In this document: piece by piece, positions 43,883-53,437 of the stretch
How the letters are laid out: the number at the start of each line of letters is the position of its first letter
Numbering within the stretch: the first letter of the stretch is position 1
Origin: Chloroflexota bacterium
GTDB taxonomy: Bacteria; Chloroflexota; Limnocylindria; Limnocylindrales; CSP1-4
NCBI GenBank assembly: GCA_005883615.1
Contig: VBEC01000020.1
Coordinates: 1 to 64,000, forward strand
Direction of reading: 5' to 3'
DNA length: 64,000 nt
Notes under the pieces: generated by a model
The model's input: the letters and a program-made list of their open reading frames with translations, nothing else
Database searches by the model: none
What the model was told of the DNA's origin: nothing
Position numbers and translations under genes: made by a program

Positions 43883-45246
43883 CCCCCTGCCGGTGCGGTC
43901 GGCGAGCTACGTGCAGCCGGCTCAGTCCTTGCCGGCGATTTCGGCCCGGCCACGTCTGCCGCGCGATACGCGTCAGCCAGGATCTCCACGGGATGGCGAA
44001 GGCGCGCTCCGGTTGCCGCGGCGATCTGCCAGCGGCAGGTCTCCGAGTCGCACGCCGCCTCGGTCGCACCCATGGACCGTATCTTGCGGAAGAGCGGTTC
44101 GCCGACCGCCATCGCGATGTCGTACTTCTCCTTTTTCAGGCCGTACGTGCCAGCGATGCCGCAGCAGTCGTGGTCCGTGTCGATCGCTTCGAGGCCGGGG
44201 ACGAGCGCAAACAGATCGAGTGCCGGCAGGCCGATGCCGTGGCTCCGGAGCTGGCACGGGGCGTGATATGGGAGGGTTGCGGCGACGGTGCCAAACGCCG
44301 TGTCGAGGTTGTCGCCGTCGTGCAGGTCGAGCAGGAACTCGCAGATGTCCCAGGTCGCATCCGCGACGGCGCGCGCATCGGCGTCATCGAGGTCGAGCAT
44401 CTCCCGGTATTCGGACTTGAGGGTGTGCGTGCAGGACGTCGATGTGCCGACAATCCGGTAGCCCGCCCGGGCATATCGTGCCAGCACCTCGAGGTTGCGA
44501 CGGGCGCGCCCGCGAGCGGCTCCATACAGGCCGTTGCTGATGAGCGGCAGCCCGCAACACACCTGGGGCGGCACGATGACCTCGTACCCGTTGCGCTCGA
44601 GGACCTCGAGCGCGGCCGCCGCCACGTGGGGCTCGTAGTAGTTCGCGGCGCAGCCGTGGAAGTACACGACGGCCCTCTCCGGAGGCGGCGCCCCGGCGAG
44701 TTGCGCGGAGCGATGGCGCTTGCCGAGCCGCCAGCGGAAGGGGGGCGCCTTGAACGCCGGCAGTGGCGCGCGTCGATCGATCCCGATGAACCGGTCGATC
44801 AGCCACCGAAACAGCCGATTGTGTAGCGACCAGTTCGCGATCGGGGCGGTGAGGACTCCCGCCCAGCCCGTCAGGTCTGTCTGGCCAAGCAGCCAGTCGC
44901 GCAAGCGCGGGACGTGACCCGAGCGGTTGGCGCCTCGGGCGCGATTGTTCATCTCGGCGATCTTCACGCCGGCGGGGCACGCCGTCGAACAGACGCCGCA
45001 GCCAGAGCAGTAATCGACCGTTTTGTCGGGCGACTCGACGACGCTGTCCTCGCCGGTACCCGGCGACAGGAGGGCTCCGAGGCGGAATCGCTGGGCCTGG
45101 GGGCCGACGTATTTGGGACCGGGAAAGAGGTCGGTGACCCGCGCGACCGGGCAGACCGTATTGCAGACGTTGCACTTCAGGCAGGCATCGGCGCTCAGTC
45201 CGATCGCCTCGGCCGAGGCGGCGCCGACCACTTCGGCGATCGTCAT
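43879..45246 (-). CDS. glpC: Glycerol-3-phosphate dehydrogenase subunit C (Fe-S, GlpC)
   Basis: Encodes 455 residues. Two [4Fe-4S] ferredoxin motifs, CLKCNVCNTVCP and CSGCGVCSTACP, lie near the N-terminus, and two CCG domains follow (HGCAANYY...CCGLPLISNGLYG and HAPCQLR...CCGIAGTYGLKKE). GlpC anchors the GlpAB dimer to the membrane and passes electrons to quinone. Its ATG overlaps the glpB stop (ATGA). It is about 60 residues longer than the E. coli protein, mostly at a basic middle segment and a Pro/Ala tail. Confidence 0.92.
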   Translation of the reverse strand: MTIAEVVGAASAEAIGLSADACLKCNVCNTVCPVARVTDLFPGPKYVGPQAQRFRLGALLSPGTGEDSVVESPDKTVDYCSGCGVCSTACPAGVKIAEMNNRARGANRSGHVPRLRDWLLGQTDLTGWAGVLTAPIANWSLHNRLFRWLIDRFIGIDRRAPLPAFKAPPFRWRLGKRHRSAQLAGAPPPERAVVYFHGCAANYYEPHVAAAALEVLERNGYEVIVPPQVCCGLPLISNGLYGAARGRARRNLEVLARYARAGYRIVGTSTSCTHTLKSEYREMLDLDDADARAVADATWDICEFLLDLHDGDNLDTAFGTVAATLPYHAPCQLRSHGIGLPALDLFALVPGLEAIDTDHDCCGIAGTYGLKKEKYDIAMAVGEPLFRKIRSMGATEAACDSETCRWQIAAATGARLRHPVEILADAYRAADVAGPKSPARTEPAARSSPTAPAGG

Positions 45247-46589
45247 CGAGCTCGAGATCCGCTGGCAAGGAGCCGGTGCTCAGGACCTGCGAGCGCAGCC
45301 ACGTGCGCGCCGAGCGACCGGCTGGCAACGAGTGCGCTGGCGATCGCCACGCCGTCCCCGCAGCGCTCCCGCAAGTAGCGCTGTCCAGCGAGCAGGCTGC
45401 CCACGATTCGCACATTCTCGGCGAGTGGTTCGCGCACATTCCGGGGCGCCACCGGCCGGAGATCAGCGTCCGTTCGGATGCCCGCCGTCTCGAGCGGATG
45501 GCCGGGGGGATCGAAGGCATCCGGCAGCAGCCACGGGTCGCCCAGTGGAGCATCGACCGGTAGACCGAGAACCGTCTCGCGCAGGCTACCGTCGTCCAGA
45601 CCCACGATCCCACCGCCGGCAATGCCCCCGGTCGCCAGCACCACGGCGCCGACGGTCAGCACGAACTCGCGAGCTGCAGCCGGTCCGACCAACCGCTCGA
45701 CCCGATGGCCTTCACCGACCGCGCCCCTCACCGGTTCACCGATCTGCAGCCGTCCGCGCCGGCGGAGCAAGGCGGCGCGCAGAGCTCGATAGAGCCGGAG
45801 ACCGGGCACGCTTGGTGGGGCCAGCGCGACCTCGAACGGCAACAACGGCAAGCGGCGACGAGCAGCCTCCAGCACCGCGGCGTGATCGTCGAGGCCCAGC
45901 ACGGCGGGCAGGGCGACCCGTCCGTCGCCTCCGGCCAGGCGCTCGACCGCACGCGCCATCGTGTCGAGCGCCTGATCGCGCCATACCGGGTCATCGAACG
46001 CCCGGGCGATGTCCAGGCCGCTCAGGTTGTGTCGCCCGGCCAGTCCCGGAAGGTCCACCGTCACGGGTTCGACTCTGCCCGGCATCGGCTGACCGCGCCA
46101 CGAGCCCGGCCGGCGGAGGCTGGCCACGATGGCGTGCGGCCAGAAGTCCCGGAATCCCGCGGGGCCGCAGACGACGAGCGTCTCGCCGGGCTCCCACGGA
46201 GCGAGGGCCGCAGCCATTCCGTCGGGCAGAACCGCGGCGATCCTGGTCGACCCGAGCGCCGTCGGGATCGCCCGAAGCGGGTCGCTCAACCCGCCGACGA
46301 TCGTCAACCCCTCCTCAGCCAGGATGCCCCTGACCCACTCGAGCGCCGCCGGGAGCGCCGCTGCGACCAACCGATAGGGATGACCGATCTTCCTGGCCAG
46401 CCGGTCGACAGCTGCCTGTGGCGTGGCCGCGCCGCGGACTACCCCGGCATCGAACCCTCCGGCCGCCCAGTGTGTAGTCGCGAAGCCGGTCGCGACGACG
46501 TGGACTCGAGCGCCTCCTTCGGCCAGGGCAATCGCCGAGGTGAGACCGGCGAGACCCACCCCGACCACTGCGACGTCAGCGCGCGGCAC
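45243..46589 (-). CDS. glpB: Glycerol-3-phosphate dehydrogenase subunit B (flavoprotein, GlpB)
   Basis: Encodes 448 residues starting from the GTG at 46589, inside the end of glpA (14-bp overlap). The N-terminus has the dinucleotide-binding motif VAVVGVGLAGLTSAIALAEG; later blocks include PTALGSTRIAAVLPDGM, VVLATGGIAGGGIVGLDDG and NVRIVGSLLAGQRYLRERCG, which fit GlpB. It binds FMN and links GlpA to GlpC in the anaerobic-type enzyme. A longer frame upstream is only an overlap with glpA. Confidence 0.88.
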   Translation of the reverse strand: MPRADVAVVGVGLAGLTSAIALAEGGARVHVVATGFATTHWAAGGFDAGVVRGAATPQAAVDRLARKIGHPYRLVAAALPAALEWVRGILAEEGLTIVGGLSDPLRAIPTALGSTRIAAVLPDGMAAALAPWEPGETLVVCGPAGFRDFWPHAIVASLRRPGSWRGQPMPGRVEPVTVDLPGLAGRHNLSGLDIARAFDDPVWRDQALDTMARAVERLAGGDGRVALPAVLGLDDHAAVLEAARRRLPLLPFEVALAPPSVPGLRLYRALRAALLRRRGRLQIGEPVRGAVGEGHRVERLVGPAAAREFVLTVGAVVLATGGIAGGGIVGLDDGSLRETVLGLPVDAPLGDPWLLPDAFDPPGHPLETAGIRTDADLRPVAPRNVREPLAENVRIVGSLLAGQRYLRERCGDGVAIASALVASRSLGAHVAALAGPEHRLLASGSRAR

Positions 46590-48333
46590 GAGCTCCGCCG
46601 ACCCGACGCGGGCTGGCCTCGGCCGTCCCTTGACCGTTGTCGGCTCCCCCTTCGAAGGCGTCCACGCCGAGCGTCCCCCAGTAGATGCCCGTGGCCACCC
46701 ACAGCTCCTGGAGCTGGCGCCCCCAGGCGACCGGCCGCGTGCCCTTGTAGCGCTCCCGGAGGAACGCCACCATCGCCCGCTCGGCAAGCTCCGCGTCGTC
46801 GCCCCTCGTAGGCTCGTCCCTGCCCACGATGGCACCCAGGGGCTCGGCCGGAGGCGGGGGCTCGGCCGGAGGCGGGGGCTCGACAAAGCCGACCTCCGCC
46901 GCCGGGAGCGAGCGCCGTGCGATCGCTTCGGCGACGATCCCCGCAGCTCGGAATGTGCAGAAGGCGCCCTGGCACGGCCCCATGCCCAGGCGTGTGCCGC
47001 GTCGAACGTCATCCAGGCTGCACGGCCAGTTCTCGGCGAGGAAGCGGTCGAGCGCCGGCCGGGTGACGAACTCGCATTCGCAGATGAGCGCCGCGTCGCC
47101 GCCGCCGGTTGCCTCGTGCTGGGAAAGCCGGTCGCCGAGCCAGTAGTAGGCGCGCTCGCTGCCCTGCCCCGGGAGTACCTCCGCCGCGGTCGTGCTCGGC
47201 GCGTCGACGCCGATCTTCTGGCAGACGAGATCGGACGTCTGCTGGGCCATCAGGCGGTACGTCGTCAGCTTCCCGCCCACGATCGAGACGAAGTTCGTCA
47301 CGCCGTCCCGACGTTCGTGATCGAGGACGACGTGCGCCCTGGAGATTTCCCGACCGTCCGAGCCGGAGGGCTCCTCGGAATAGAGCGGCCGGACGCCCGC
47401 GTAAGCACGCAGGATGCGCAGGTTTCGGAGGTCAGGAAAGAGCTTCTCGCCCTCGGCCACGAGCTGCGCGACCTCGTGGCGCTCGATGTCGTAGATATCC
47501 GGATCGGGCACGCTGATCTCGGTCGTTCCCAGGATCGCGACGGTGTGAACCGGCACCATGATGTCGCCGTCGCCCGGGACGTGGCAGCGGTTGACGACCG
47601 TGTCGGTCATACGCTGGTTGTAGACCAGCATCGTTCCCTTGCCCGGCGCCATGTCGAGCCGGACGCCGGCGAGCGCGGCAATGCGCCCGGCCCATGCTCC
47701 CGCGGCCGACACCACGAAGCGGGGGGCGATGCGGTCGATCGTGCCGGACCGGACGTCGGCGACGGACACCGAGCTGATGAAGGCGCCGTTGCGCTCGATC
47801 TCGACGACCTGCCGATACGGCAGAGCCCGGCTGTCGCGGTTCTCGGCGTCGCGCAGGTTGGCTTCGATCAGCTGCCACGGCTCGAGCGACGCGTCGGGAA
47901 CGCGGAACGCCCGTCGGATTGAACGGTTGAGCGCCGGCTCGCGGCGGAATACGTCTGCCACGGAGACTTCCTCGCAGGGGATGCCCGCGGCGGCGCAACG
48001 GTCGGGGAATTCCGTCACATAATCGTCCGGATCGTCCGGCGTGGCGACGAACAGCCCGCCCGTGTCCTCCACGCAGGCCGGCGCGATCCGCCGCACGACC
48101 CGGTTCTCCACGATGCACTCTCGCGCGGCCAGCGGGTCCTTCGCCACGTAGCGCGCGCCGGAATGCAGAAGGCCGTGATAGCGGCCGCTGGTCCCGGTCC
48201 CAAGATCGCCCTTGTCGACGAGCAGGCAGTGCAAGCCGCGGCGGGAGAGATCTCGGAGGATCCCCGCCCCGGTCGCGCCACCACCGACGATCAGGACGTC
48301 CACCTGGGCCGGCAGCGAGTACTCCGCGATCAC
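46576..48333 (-). CDS. glpA: Glycerol-3-phosphate dehydrogenase subunit A (FAD, GlpA)
   Basis: Encodes 585 residues from a GTG overlapping the HPr stop (GTGA). FAD site VDVLIVGGGATGAGILRDLS and RGLHCLLVDKGDLGTGTSGR, then substrate-loop GLLHSGARYV and the C-terminal GGKLTTYRLMA are diagnostic. A BFD-like [2Fe-2S] domain follows (CECEFVTRPALD ... CSLDDVRRGTRLGMGPCQGAFC), which marks GlpA rather than aerobic GlpD. A Pro/Glu linker with an 18-bp tandem repeat (EPPPPA) precedes a short C-terminal helical part. It oxidises glycerol-3-phosphate to dihydroxyacetone phosphate. Confidence 0.93.
   Translation of the reverse strand: MIAEYSLPAQVDVLIVGGGATGAGILRDLSRRGLHCLLVDKGDLGTGTSGRYHGLLHSGARYVAKDPLAARECIVENRVVRRIAPACVEDTGGLFVATPDDPDDYVTEFPDRCAAAGIPCEEVSVADVFRREPALNRSIRRAFRVPDASLEPWQLIEANLRDAENRDSRALPYRQVVEIERNGAFISSVSVADVRSGTIDRIAPRFVVSAAGAWAGRIAALAGVRLDMAPGKGTMLVYNQRMTDTVVNRCHVPGDGDIMVPVHTVAILGTTEISVPDPDIYDIERHEVAQLVAEGEKLFPDLRNLRILRAYAGVRPLYSEEPSGSDGREISRAHVVLDHERRDGVTNFVSIVGGKLTTYRLMAQQTSDLVCQKIGVDAPSTTAAEVLPGQGSERAYYWLGDRLSQHEATGGGDAALICECEFVTRPALDRFLAENWPCSLDDVRRGTRLGMGPCQGAFCTFRAAGIVAEAIARRSLPAAEVGFVEPPPPAEPPPPAEPLGAIVGRDEPTRGDDAELAERAMVAFLRERYKGTRPVAWGRQLQELWVATGIYWGTLGVDAFEGGADNGQGTAEASPRRVGGARAAR
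46849..46887. repeat. 18-bp tandem duplication in the glpA linker
   Basis: GGCTCGGCCGGAGGCGGG occurs twice in direct succession (plus strand) and codes for EPPPPA units in the linker before the last GlpA segment. Confidence 0.7.
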
Positions 48334-48608
48334 GCCGACTCCCCCAGCCCGCCGTCGACGGCGGCACGTAGCCCGTCGATCGCGGACTCCTCGTCCTCGC
48401 CCTCGGCCGAGATCCCGATGCGGTGGCCACGCGACACGCCCAACGTCAGCACGCTGATGATGCTCTTGCCGTCGACGTCGCCGGTGCCACGCGTCACGTT
48501 TCGGACGCGGATCCGCGAGCGATAACCCCCGGCCGTCCGCACGAACAGCGCCGCGGGCCGGGCGTGAAGCCCCGATGGGTTGAGAACCTCGAGCTCTATG
48601 GATGTCAT
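48330..48608 (-). CDS. HPr phosphocarrier protein
   Basis: Encodes 92 residues. GLHARPA carries the phosphorylated His15, and DGKSIISVLTLGV contains a serine (S49) at the regulatory Ser46 position. HPr takes phosphate from enzyme I and passes it on; here it sits between dhaM and glpA and overlaps both (ATGA and GTGA), so its job is most likely to phosphorylate DhaM for dihydroxyacetone phosphorylation. No enzyme I gene and no sugar PTS permease are in the window. Ser46-type regulation would need an HPr kinase, not seen here. Confidence 0.93.
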   Translation of the reverse strand: MTSIELEVLNPSGLHARPAALFVRTAGGYRSRIRVRNVTRGTGDVDGKSIISVLTLGVSRGHRIGISAEGEDEESAIDGLRAAVDGGLGESA

Positions 48609-49027
48609 CGGCTCACGCCCTTGTCCAGCTCCGCCGCGGCTTCGGCCGCGGCCAGCACCTCGCCCAGGCTCTGTCCGATGCTCGCCTGGACGGCCGCCAC
48701 GACGGCACCTTCGACGAGCGGCCCGCGGCTGATCCGCACATCCGCCTTCCGTTCGCCGGCGAGCGACTCGATCGCCATGTCCGTGGCCAGCACGGCGCTG
48801 CCGAGATCGACCAGGACCAGCACGCCCGCACCGTCGTCCGCCGTTCGCAAGGCCTCGGCGATGACGTTCGCGTCCGTGCCCAACCGGCCGTCGGCCGTGC
48901 CGCCGACGGCCAGGAGGCGGACGTCCGGACCGGCCATCTCGGAGGCCAGTTGGACCACGCCCTCGGCGAGCAGCCGGGAATGGGAAACCACCACGATCCC
49001 GACGAGGTGGCTTTGCGATTCGGTCAT
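48605..49027 (-). CDS. dhaM: PTS-dependent dihydroxyacetone kinase phosphotransferase subunit DhaM
   Basis: Encodes 140 residues, an EIIA-mannose-like fold: IVVVSHSRLLAEGVVQLASEM with the phosphorylated His16, then LVLVDLGSAVLATDMAIE. It is the short form without the fused HPr and enzyme I domains found in E. coli DhaM; the separate HPr gene directly downstream supplies the missing partner. DhaM re-phosphorylates ADP bound to DhaL. About 120 bp separate it from the upstream glpK stop, with nothing recognised between. Confidence 0.92.
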   Translation of the reverse strand: MTESQSHLVGIVVVSHSRLLAEGVVQLASEMAGPDVRLLAVGGTADGRLGTDANVIAEALRTADDGAGVLVLVDLGSAVLATDMAIESLAGERKADVRISRGPLVEGAVVAAVQASIGQSLGEVLAAAEAAAELDKGVSR

Positions 49028-49146
49028 CGACCGGTGATGACTTCGTGCCAGTTGATGGATCGGGGCTGAGCGACGCGATTCATGGCCGGACAGGCGGCGA
49101 AGCCACCGGCGTGAAGGCGCGCCGCTCAGCGAGGGTCGCTAGCGGA

Positions 49147-50670
49147 TCAGGCGGGAACGGGCTCCCGCGTCTCTACCTCGACCCAGTCGAAGGTTCGGGT
49201 GACCGCCTTCTTCCAGAAGCGATACTCCTTTTCGCGTTCGGCGGCATCCATCTTTGGCTGCCATTCCTTGTCCTTCGCCCAGTTCGCCCGCAGATCCTCG
49301 ACGGCATTCCAGAATCCGACCGCGAGGCCTGCGGCGTAGGCCGCGCCCAGGGCGGTGGTCTCGGCCACCTTCGGCCGAATCACGGGCACACCCAGGACAT
49401 CCGACTGGAACTGCATCAGCAACTCGTTGTAGACCATCCCGCCGTCGACCTTGAGGGCGGTCAGGTCCACGCCCGAGTCGGAGTTCATCGCGTCGAGCAC
49501 CTCTCGGGTCTGCCACGCCGTGGCTTCGAGGGTTGCCCGCGCGATATGGCCCTTGGTGACGTAGCGAGTGAGCCCGGCAATCACGCCGCGCGCCTCATTC
49601 TTCCAGTACGGGGCGAACAGGCCCGAGAAGGCCGGTACGAAATAGACCCCGCCGTTGTTCTCGACGGTCGCCGCGAGCTGCTCGATCTCGGGAGCCGTCT
49701 TGATCAGGCCGATGTTGTCGCGCAGCCACTGGACCAGCGCGCCGGTGATAGCGATCGAACCCTCCAGGGCATAGACCGCCGGCTGGTTGCCGATCTTGTA
49801 GCCGAGCGTCGTCAGGAGACCGCTCTTCGACGGCACCACCTTGGTGCCCGTGTTGAGGAGCATGAAGCAGCCGGTGCCATAGGTGTTCTTGGCCTCGCCG
49901 GCCGAGAAACAGGTCTGGCCGAAGAGGGCCGCCTGCTGGTCGCCCAGGTCGCCGGCGACCGGGATGCCGGCCAGGTCACCAGTGGCCTTGCCGTAGACCT
50001 CGCTGGAAGCCTTGATCTGCGGCAGCATCGAGCGAGGGATGCCCATCAAACGCAGGATCTCGTCATCCCAGTCGAGGGTCTGGAGGTTCATGAGCATGGT
50101 CCGGCTGGCGTTGCTCACATCCGTGACGTGGACGCCACCTGATGGGCCACCGGTCAGATTCCAGATGCACCAGGTGTCGATGTTGCCGAAGAGCAGATCA
50201 CCGGCCTCGGCCTTCGCTCGGGCGCCATCGACGTTCTCGAGCATCCACTTGACCTTGGGACCGGAGAAATAGGTCGCCAGCGGCAGCCCGACCTTGTCCC
50301 GCAGCCGATCCTGGCCGCCGTCCCTGGCGAACTCGTTGACGATCTGGTCGGTGCGGGTGTCCTGCCAGACGATCGCGTTATGGATCGGCTTGCCCGTTTT
50401 GCGATCCCAGACCACCGCCGTCTCGCGCTGGTTGGTGATGCCCACGGCCGCGAGGTCGCTCGCCGCGATGCCCGCCTTCTTGAGCGCCCCGCGCGTGACG
50501 TCGACACAACGGTCCCAGATCTCGATCGGGTCGTGCTCCACCCAACCCGGCCTGGGGTAGATCTGCTCGTGTTCCTTCTGGTCAATCGCCACGACCTGTC
50601 CGCTGTGGTCGAAGATCATGAAGCGCGTGCTGGTTGTGCCCTGATCCAGGGCCCCTACGTACTGTGCCAT
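49147..50670 (-). CDS. glpK: Glycerol kinase
   Basis: Encodes 507 residues starting from the ATG at 50670, matching the usual family length. FGGY-kinase signatures: [83 protein letters not shown] and the C-terminal [20 protein letters not shown]. It phosphorylates glycerol to glycerol-3-phosphate with ATP. It follows dhaL in the same operon. No HPr-phosphorylation loop can be claimed with certainty. Confidence 0.96.
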   Translation of the reverse strand: MAQYVGALDQGTTSTRFMIFDHSGQVVAIDQKEHEQIYPRPGWVEHDPIEIWDRCVDVTRGALKKAGIAASDLAAVGITNQRETAVVWDRKTGKPIHNAIVWQDTRTDQIVNEFARDGGQDRLRDKVGLPLATYFSGPKVKWMLENVDGARAKAEAGDLLFGNIDTWCIWNLTGGPSGGVHVTDVSNASRTMLMNLQTLDWDDEILRLMGIPRSMLPQIKASSEVYGKATGDLAGIPVAGDLGDQQAALFGQTCFSAGEAKNTYGTGCFMLLNTGTKVVPSKSGLLTTLGYKIGNQPAVYALEGSIAITGALVQWLRDNIGLIKTAPEIEQLAATVENNGGVYFVPAFSGLFAPYWKNEARGVIAGLTRYVTKGHIARATLEATAWQTREVLDAMNSDSGVDLTALKVDGGMVYNELLMQFQSDVLGVPVIRPKVAETTALGAAYAAGLAVGFWNAVEDLRANWAKDKEWQPKMDAAEREKEYRFWKKAVTRTFDWVEVETREPVPA

Positions 50671-50752
50671 CGTGTTTCGACTCCAATCCACCTGTTTGTC
50701 ATGCGGTACGGAGGACGTCCGCGAACCTCTGCCGGCCGTTGTGCGGCCGGCC

Positions 50753-51385
50753 CTATGCGCCGGGTTGCAATGCGTCGCGAAGGGCTTCGATCATGATCGT
50801 CGTGCTCGTCGCACCCGGGTCCTGATGGCCGGCCGATCGCTCACCGAGGTAGCTCGCCCGGCCCTTGCGGGCAACGAGCGGGGTCACGCGATCGCGGCCC
50901 GCTGCGGCAGCCGAGGCTGCCGCAGCGAGCGCGTTCGGCAGTGACCCGTCCAGCGATCGGTCGAACGCGTCAACCGCCGGTGACAGGGCATCGACCATGG
51001 TCTTGTCGTCGAGCTCGGCCTTGCCCCGTTGGATGACCCCCTCGAGCCCGGCTCGAAGGGCGGCAGCCAATTGCTCGGCTGTCACGTCGGTCGTGTCGCC
51101 AAGCGCTCCGCCGGCCCGCAGAAAGAACGTGCCGTACAGCGGGCCGCTGGCTCCGCCGACGGTGGACACCAGGGTCATTCCGACGCCCTTGAACAACCCT
51201 CCTGCGCTGTCCGAACTGATCTCCGGCAACTTGCCGAGGACTGCCTGGAAGCCACGATCCATGTTGATGCCGTGGTCGGCATCCCCAATGGCCGAGTCCA
51301 GCCTGGTCAGGTTCTCCTTCTCCGCCGCGAGGCGCTCCGCGAAGAGCTCCACGAACCTGGCCAGCTGATCGACCGTGATGGGCAC
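50753..51385 (-). CDS. dhaL: Dihydroxyacetone kinase ADP-binding subunit DhaL
   Basis: Encodes 210 residues from a GTG at 51385, five bp after the dhaK stop. The Mg/ADP-binding motif [18 protein letters not shown] with its Asp residues, [12 protein letters not shown], and the C-terminal [20 protein letters not shown] are characteristic of DhaL. It holds a permanently bound ADP that DhaM phosphorylates and that then passes phosphate to dihydroxyacetone on DhaK. Confidence 0.94.
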   Translation of the reverse strand: MPITVDQLARFVELFAERLAAEKENLTRLDSAIGDADHGINMDRGFQAVLGKLPEISSDSAGGLFKGVGMTLVSTVGGASGPLYGTFFLRAGGALGDTTDVTAEQLAAALRAGLEGVIQRGKAELDDKTMVDALSPAVDAFDRSLDGSLPNALAAAASAAAAGRDRVTPLVARKGRASYLGERSAGHQDPGATSTTIMIEALRDALQPGA

Positions 51386-51390
51386 CGTCC

Positions 51391-52389
51391 TTAGATCCCC
51401 CAGCGGAGTGCTGCCGTACGTACCGGCGCGTCCCAGTGGCGCGTCAGCTCGTCGTCCAGCTTCAGCAGGGTGATGGAGCAGCCGGCCATCTCCAGTGAGG
51501 TGATGTAGTTCCCGACCAGGCTCCGGCCGATGGTCATCCCTCGGTCCTTGAGGATGGCCGCGAGCTTGTTGAACACGACGTACAGCTCGATGAGCGGCGT
51601 TCCGCCCATTCCGTTGACGAACACAAGGACGGAATCGCCCTTGCTAAATGGACCGTCGTCGAGAATCGGCGTGGCGAGCATCTCGGTGATCTCGTCGGCC
51701 GAGGCAAGCTTCATTCGCTGGCGTCCCGGTTCCCCGTGGATGCCGATTCCGATCTCCATCTCGTCGTCGGCAATCTCGAAGGTCGGCTTGCCGGCGGCGG
51801 GTACGGTGCAGCTGGTCAGGGCCATGCCCATTGAACGGACATTGTCCTGGACTTTCTCGACGAGAGCTTTCGCCGTTGCCAGATCGGCGCCGCCCTCGGC
51901 AGCGCCGCCAACGATCTTCTCGGCGAGCACCGTGCCGCCGACGCCCCGCCGCCCCGCCGTGTAGAGCGAATCCTTGACCGCGACGTCGTCGGCGATCACC
52001 ACCGAAGCGACCTCGATGCCCTCGCCCTGCGCCAGCTCGGAGGCCAGGTCGAAGTTCATGACGTCGCCGGTGTAGTTCTTGACGATATGGAGGACGCCGG
52101 CCCCCCCGTTCACCGCCTTGGTCGCGGCAAGCATCTGGTCCGGCACGGGCGAGGTAAAGACCGCGCCCGGGGCAGCAGCATCGAGCATGCCGAGCCCGAC
52201 GAAGCCGCCGTGCATCGGCTCATGACCCGAGCCTCCGCCCGAGATGATCCCGACCTTGCCCTTTCGCGGTGCGTCCTTGCGGACGACAATGTTGGGGCTC
52301 TCGATCCTGATGAGGTCGGGATGGGCGGCCGCCATTCCGGCGAGCGCCTCGTCGACGACCTTGTCGGGCGCGTTGATCAGCTTCTTCAT
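51391..52389 (-). CDS. dhaK: Dihydroxyacetone kinase substrate-binding subunit DhaK
   Basis: Encodes 332 residues with a strong ribosome binding site (GAGGAGG). [19 protein letters not shown] and the covalent substrate-binding His218 in [12 protein letters not shown] (same number as in E. coli) identify it; [16 protein letters not shown] is also conserved. It binds dihydroxyacetone as a hemiaminal and works with DhaL and DhaM in PEP-driven phosphorylation. Second gene of the glpF operon. Confidence 0.95.
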   Translation of the reverse strand: MKKLINAPDKVVDEALAGMAAAHPDLIRIESPNIVVRKDAPRKGKVGIISGGGSGHEPMHGGFVGLGMLDAAAPGAVFTSPVPDQMLAATKAVNGGAGVLHIVKNYTGDVMNFDLASELAQGEGIEVASVVIADDVAVKDSLYTAGRRGVGGTVLAEKIVGGAAEGGADLATAKALVEKVQDNVRSMGMALTSCTVPAAGKPTFEIADDEMEIGIGIHGEPGRQRMKLASADEITEMLATPILDDGPFSKGDSVLVFVNGMGGTPLIELYVVFNKLAAILKDRGMTIGRSLVGNYITSLEMAGCSITLLKLDDELTRHWDAPVRTAALRWGI

Positions 52390-52482
52390 CGATCCTCCTC
52401 TGCTGAGCCTGGACGTCCCGGGTTGGCCCCGGCCGTCAGAGGCGGCTGATTTCCTATTCTGTTGACACGCGTGATTCGCGGC

Positions 52483-53229
52483 CTACGCGCTGCCGATCAC
52501 CTTGGCCATGAAGTTCGTGAATGCCGCCTGGTAAACGATCACCGCAAGGGCTCCGCCGACCAGTGGTCCGACCACCGGAACCCAGGCGTAACTCCAATCC
52601 GAGTCGCGCTTTCCCGGAATCGGGAGAAGGAAGTGCGCGATGCGCGGCCCAAGATCGCGAGCAGGGTTGATCGCGTAACCCGTTGTCCCACCGAGGGCGA
52701 GACCGATGACCAGGACCAGCAGGGCAACCGGCAGCGCGCCGAGGGCCGCCAGACCGGCCTTGCCGTTATTGGCGAACGCGAAGATCACGAAGACCAGGAC
52801 GAACGTCCCGATCACTTCGCTGATGAAGTTCGCGGCGTAGTTGCGAATCGCGGGACCCGTGCTGAAGACGGCGAGCTTGAGGTCGGCATTTTCCGTCTCG
52901 GCCCAGTGGGGCAGGTAGTGGATGTAGACGAGCACCGCACCCAGGAAGGCACCGAGCATCTCGCCGGCCCAATACCAGGGGACCTGGTCCCACGTGATCC
53001 CGCCGTTCATTGCGACTGCCAGGGTGACGGCCGGGTTGAGATGGGCGCCGCTTACGGGTCCGGCCACGACGACGCCACAGAACACGGCAAGGGCCCATGC
53101 CCACGTGATCACGATCCAGCCCGAGTTCTGGGCCTTCGAGCGGGTGAGCAGGACGCCGGCCACGACGCCGTCACCGAGCAGGATGAGGGTTCCGGTGCCG
53201 AAGACCTCGGCAACGAATTTCTCGAGCAT
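52483..53229 (-). CDS. glpF: Glycerol facilitator (aquaglyceroporin)
   Basis: Encodes 248 residues starting from the ATG at 53229 behind GAGGAGGAG. Six membrane helices and the two half-helix motifs are visible: SGAHLNPAVTLAVAMNGG and GYAINPARDLGPRIAHF. The Asp after the second NPAR is the aquaglyceroporin mark, so glycerol (and dihydroxyacetone) rather than only water should pass. It is the first gene of the glycerol operon, preceded by a promoter and a leader with a terminator/antiterminator pair. Confidence 0.94.
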   Translation of the reverse strand: MLEKFVAEVFGTGTLILLGDGVVAGVLLTRSKAQNSGWIVITWAWALAVFCGVVVAGPVSGAHLNPAVTLAVAMNGGITWDQVPWYWAGEMLGAFLGAVLVYIHYLPHWAETENADLKLAVFSTGPAIRNYAANFISEVIGTFVLVFVIFAFANNGKAGLAALGALPVALLVLVIGLALGGTTGYAINPARDLGPRIAHFLLPIPGKRDSDWSYAWVPVVGPLVGGALAVIVYQAAFTNFMAKVIGSA

Positions 53230-53306
53230 TGCTCCTCCTCTTTCGCGCTCCCGGCGCACGCTCCACCTCGGCACGCCGCCGCGCCCATCGCCCGTTCGAG
53301 GACAAC

Positions 53307-53347
53307 AAAAAAGTCCGCGCCTCGACACACCTGCCGAAGCGGGACTT
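53307..53347 (-). terminator. Leader terminator (attenuator) upstream of glpF
   Basis: On the minus strand AAGTCC-CGCTTC pairs with GAGGCG-(C)-GGACTT around a 12-nt loop, 12 bp with one bulged C, followed directly by a run of T (53307-53312). It lies about 25-65 nt into the predicted glpF leader and about 78 nt before the ATG, so it would stop the message unless prevented. Confidence 0.75.
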
Positions 53348-53364
53348 CACAGATCATTGTCCCG
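53340..53364 (-). promoter_or_regulatory. Alternative antiterminator hairpin in the glpF leader
   Basis: CGGGAC (53364-53359) can pair with GTCCCG (53345-53340). The second arm is part of the terminator's 5' strand, so the two hairpins exclude each other, as expected for an antitermination switch. GlpP-type proteins encoded just upstream are the likely binders. Confidence 0.6.
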
Positions 53365-53378
53365 GGTTGAGCCTGCCC

Positions 53379-53406
53379 ATTAAAGCACGCAAAGGGCACA
53401 TGTCAA
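53379..53406 (-). promoter_or_regulatory. Sigma70-like promoter of the glpF operon
   Basis: -35 TTGACA (53406-53401), 16-bp spacer, -10 TTTAAT (53384-53379) on the minus strand, just after the second glpP gene. It is the best consensus promoter in the window and predicts a leader of about 140 nt. Confidence 0.7.
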
Positions 53407-53437
53407 TGCGGTTTGGGGTGGTTCGGATGGATTGGTT

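Noticed and set aside
46600-47012. Long N-terminal extension of glpB inside glpA
   Set aside because: The extension is an out-of-frame reading of the glpA end; the NAD/FAD-type motif begins right after the GTG at 46589.
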